Of a stretch of 64,000 nucleotides of DNA, positions 61,687-64,000 are shown in pieces. The number at the start of each line of letters is the position of its first letter. The stretch's first letter is position 1. The DNA lies in assembly GCA_035547915.1 (NCBI GenBank), contig DASZTS010000141.1:1-64000 (forward strand), in the 5' to 3' direction. Position numbers and translations under genes: made by a program. The notes under the pieces were generated by a model that worked only from the letters and a program-made list of their open reading frames with translations, was not told where the DNA came from and did not search any database. The DNA comes from DASSFG01 sp035547915. GTDB taxonomy: Bacteria; Planctomycetota; Planctomycetia; Pirellulales; JAICIG01.

Positions 61687-63102
61687 TCATTCCGCGGGAA
61701 CGCGAGCTGCCGGCCGGCCCCCCTTCGGCGACCTCGGTAGATTGGGCAGCAGCAGTTTTTTCACGTAATTTGCCAACTCGGCCTGTACGGCCGGCGTAGT
61801 GGCCGACGGCTCGGCTGCGGGTCGGGTGAAGGTAAAGGCCCGCACCACCTCGCCCAAATCGGGACCCGGTTCGAGCGCGTTCAGGAACTCGTCCCATTCC
61901 CCGCGCTGGGCCGCAGCCAATCCCGTGTACCAGGCGACATAGTTTGCCAGATCTTCGCCGGTCAGGGCAATGTCACCGAAATGCTCCTCCTGGAAGGTCA
62001 CATTCGGAACACTCCACGCCGCGTAGGCCATCACCGGCAACTCGTTGCCGTGGCCGAGCGAAGCGACCCACACGACCTGGTTAGATGCCGTCAGAAACGT
62101 GCCGTTGGTGGCGAACGGTTGCAAGGGGACCGACAGCGCCACGCGCAACTCGTCGTTCTGGCTGATCAGGTCGAGACCGAAGAAGAGCCGGGCCACGAGA
62201 TCGAGCACGATGTCTTTTGGATCGGGGGGTGGCGTCGCGGGGTTGGCCGCTTGCGCCTTGCGCCAAGTCTGTTCGCGGCGACGGAACTGGGGGGTCGTCC
62301 GCAGATATTCGTCGAGCGATGCTTCGGCGCGTGCGGTGTCGGCCAGGAAGGCCAACGACTTGGCGACAGACGATTGGTTTTCGGGGGCGACCTTGCGAGC
62401 GATCAGGTCGATCACGAAGCGCACCTGCTGGCTGGTGTCGTTGGTGGCTTCGACGTGGATCGCGGCCGGCAGTTCTTCCAAGCGGAAGTAGCCGTGCTCG
62501 ACCAGATACATGCCGGCACGCACCCAGTACTCCTGGTTGAGGGCCGCCTGTTGATGCGTGCTAGCACGGGCCAACGCCCAGTAATGGCTCAGGTTCCGCA
62601 CATCGTGGCGAAAATCGCGCTCCAGGAACGTGCGAATGCGGGCAAAATTCGGGTCGCGACCGATCTGGCTCTGGAGCCAGCCGATCACCAATTCGGTGAA
62701 CTCGTCGGCCGCTTTCCGGCGGTCGTCGATATGGGCCTCAACATCGTCGCTGCCGCGAAACCGCTCCACGTAGATGGCCGTCACGCCCAGCGAGGTCGTG
62801 GTGTAGTGGTAGTCGCCCGCGTTGCCGATGTCGCCAGGCATCGTGTCGCCGAAGCGGCCCCGGAAGGCGTGCCGGCTGGCCACGGTGGCGAGCTTCTCGG
62901 GATAGACCTCCGCCATCCGCTTCAATTGGTCGGCGGGGAAGCGGTCCTTGCCGCGATTCTCCGGCACGTGCCAGGCCGTCAGCGTGCGGACCATCTCGGC
63001 GCCTTCCGGCTGCAACTCGATTTCATAGCGATTATGGTCCTGGCATCCGGCCAAACAACACAGCGAGACTCCCAAGGCTGCGACGAAGCTGAGCTTCGGC
63101 AT
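61687..63102 (-). CDS. Putative lipoprotein, unknown family
   Basis: 471 residues; AAGGA is nine to ten bases before the ATG. The signal peptide ends in a lipobox LAGC followed by Gln, so it is likely a lipoprotein facing the periplasm. The rest is mixed helix/strand with aromatic motifs (LSHYWALARAS, EEHFGDIALTG, YVAWYTGLAAAQRGEWDEF) and a Pro-rich stretch near 300. The C-terminus has a helix (AELANYVKKLLLPNL) typical of membrane contact. I do not recognise a family. It lies 67 bp upstream of the redoxin/monooxygenase gene on the same strand and is probably in the same operon. Confidence 0.75.
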   Translation of the reverse strand: MPKLSFVAALGVSLCCLAGCQDHNRYEIELQPEGAEMVRTLTAWHVPENRGKDRFPADQLKRMAEVYPEKLATVASRHAFRGRFGDTMPGDIGNAGDYHYTTTSLGVTAIYVERFRGSDDVEAHIDDRRKAADEFTELVIGWLQSQIGRDPNFARIRTFLERDFRHDVRNLSHYWALARASTHQQAALNQEYWVRAGMYLVEHGYFRLEELPAAIHVEATNDTSQQVRFVIDLIARKVAPENQSSVAKSLAFLADTARAEASLDEYLRTTPQFRRREQTWRKAQAANPATPPPDPKDIVLDLVARLFFGLDLISQNDELRVALSVPLQPFATNGTFLTASNQVVWVASLGHGNELPVMAYAAWSVPNVTFQEEHFGDIALTGEDLANYVAWYTGLAAAQRGEWDEFLNALEPGPDLGEVVRAFTFTRPAAEPSATTPAVQAELANYVKKLLLPNLPRSPKGGRPAARVPAE

Positions 63103-63364
63103 CGGCGGGTCGTCCTTTCGACAAAGAGTAGAAGCGAACCTCGTCAGGCGACGCTTCCTCCCATCATACCCGGCTACCAGACGTGAGGATTCAGAATTGT
63201 TTGTGACGAGGAACTCTCTCGCGATGCCATCGGATGGCTGTAAGTTGCTGTACAGAAAGAGGTAACATTTGCGTCTGCGAGTCTACGCGGGACGTGGCTC
63301 GGCTCCGCCGCCTAGCGGCTGGATCGGTCTCGTAGCGAAGTTGCCGCGTGTGACGCCTGCGGCG

Positions 63365-64000
63365 CTACTCGGCGGCCGGCAAACGCCGCAACCAGCCGCC
63401 GACCTGAGCGGCCAGTTCGCCGCGGGCGGCCGTATAGAAATGGTCGGCGCCGGCGAGCACGGCCACCTTCACATCGGCCCCCTGCTCGGCCAACGACGTC
63501 AGCTCGTCGGGCAGGCCCTGGAATGCCGACCCACGGCGTAATTCGATGGTCCCGAACGTAAAGAGCATCGGGCAGGCGACTTGCGACACGTGCTTGAGCA
63601 CGTTGTAGCGCTCGTCGCGGCCGTATTTATCGATGTAGCCGGCCGCCGTGACCAGGTAAGGAATGGGAAAACGGATCGACATCAGCGTCTCACCCTGCCC
63701 CGCCGCGACGAGCCGCTGGGCTTCGGCGAACTCGCCCAAAAACTGCTCCGACTCGGGTCCGTCGGCGAATCGCGAGTGCGACAGCCGGGGCGGCGAAATG
63801 GCGACCAGGGCCCGCACGTTCGGGCGCTCTTCCTGCGCCAGCGTGTAGATGGCCTTTACAGCACCCAGACTGTGGCCGGCGATGACCAGCCGCTTGAAAC
63901 CGCGGCCGTCGAGCGAATCGAGCCAGGCCGCCAGGTCGTGGCGGCAGTCGTCGACGAGTTCATAGGCGGCACCGAGCACGCGCGGTCCGTTCGCACTGGC
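63365..64000 (-). CDS. Alpha/beta hydrolase, N-terminus beyond window
   Basis: The frame continues off the window edge, so only the C-terminal 212 or so residues are seen (a GTG at 63979 is not the true start). LVIAGHSLGAVKAIYTLA carries the G-x-S-x-G nucleophile elbow; PMLFTFGTIELRRG and AGADHFYTAA hold the probable acid and the catalytic His. The segment DDCRHDLAAWLDSL before the elbow fits the small-lipase/serine-aminopeptidase group. No signal can be judged. Intergenic bases 63103-63364 hold nothing I can assign. Confidence 0.75.
   Translation of the reverse strand, partial: ASANGPRVLGAAYELVDDCRHDLAAWLDSLDGRGFKRLVIAGHSLGAVKAIYTLAQEERPNVRALVAISPPRLSHSRFADGPESEQFLGEFAEAQRLVAAGQGETLMSIRFPIPYLVTAAGYIDKYGRDERYNVLKHVSQVACPMLFTFGTIELRRGSAFQGLPDELTSLAEQGADVKVAVLAGADHFYTAARGELAAQVGGWLRRLPAAE

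Noticed and set aside
1..64000. CRISPR arrays, rRNA, integrases or transposases
   Set aside because: No regularly spaced direct repeats, conserved rRNA stretches or recombinase motifs were seen in any frame.

Overview
The window looks like chromosome from a planctomycete, probably of the Pirellulales. The inference rests on gene content. There are two copies of the planctomycete pair made of a cytochrome c/DUF1549/DUF1553 protein and a DUF1501 protein (7042-11474 and 49204-53586). There are also Gfo/Idh/MocA oxidoreductases (one with a Tat-type signal), secreted PQQ-type beta-propellers, a zinc-ribbon DUF1559 protein, a sulfatase-modifying-factor-like protein, DUF1569 and DUF1570 proteins, and a redoxin/cytochrome/copper-monooxygenase fusion. 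GC is high, so the strands opposite real genes carry long spurious open frames. GTG and TTG starts are common. I saw no rRNA, tRNA, CRISPR array, integrase or transposase gene.

Layout. 0.2-4 kb: a secreted protein with SPOR-like repeats, an STN-type secreted protein and a BT1/MFS transporter. 4.3-11.5 kb: an 836-aa POTRA protein without a barrel, divergent from the first cytochrome/DUF1501 pair. 11.5-18.6 kb: a PQQ propeller, an acyl-ACP-synthetase-like enzyme with an oxidoreductase, two small membrane proteins and a cytochrome P450. 18.8-24.9 kb: a GT-C-like membrane protein, a GT4 glycosyltransferase translationally coupled to a DUF1570 lipoprotein, and two alpha/beta hydrolases. 25-32 kb: malate dehydrogenase, a Tat-exported oxidoreductase, an FGE-like protein, ApbE and the DUF1559 protein. 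32.5-34.6 kb: a PhoB/PhoR-type two-component operon. 35-44 kb: an outer-membrane porin-like protein, acyl-CoA dehydrogenase with a SpsF-like cytidylyltransferase, DUF1569, a family III CoA-transferase and serine acetyltransferase. 44-54 kb: a P-loop/pentapeptide-repeat protein, a CHAD protein, a second PQQ propeller and the second cytochrome/DUF1501 pair. 53.8-64 kb: an amidohydrolase, a two-gene BamA, an M50 protease, the redoxin/monooxygenase fusion, a lipoprotein and a truncated hydrolase at the window edge.

Most notable points. (1) The BamA function appears to be split over two overlapping genes: a five-POTRA exported protein (56854-58458) and a separately exported Omp85 barrel (54887-56857). 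(2) A family of about 100-bp palindromic intergenic elements occurs as four clear copies (2607-2708, 43774-43871, 53716-53815, 58542-58640) plus degenerate ones; each has inverted termini, and three have a clear central terminator-like hairpin. (3) A second, shorter inverted-repeat family shares a TCTATCCGA core. (4) Several enzymes have altered active sites: an esterase-like protein with Asp in place of the nucleophile Ser, and an FGE-like protein lacking the catalytic cysteines.

Most of the genes look like housekeeping or accessory planctomycete genes in short operons, often convergent with very small gaps. Functions are assigned from motifs read by eye; no database search was run.
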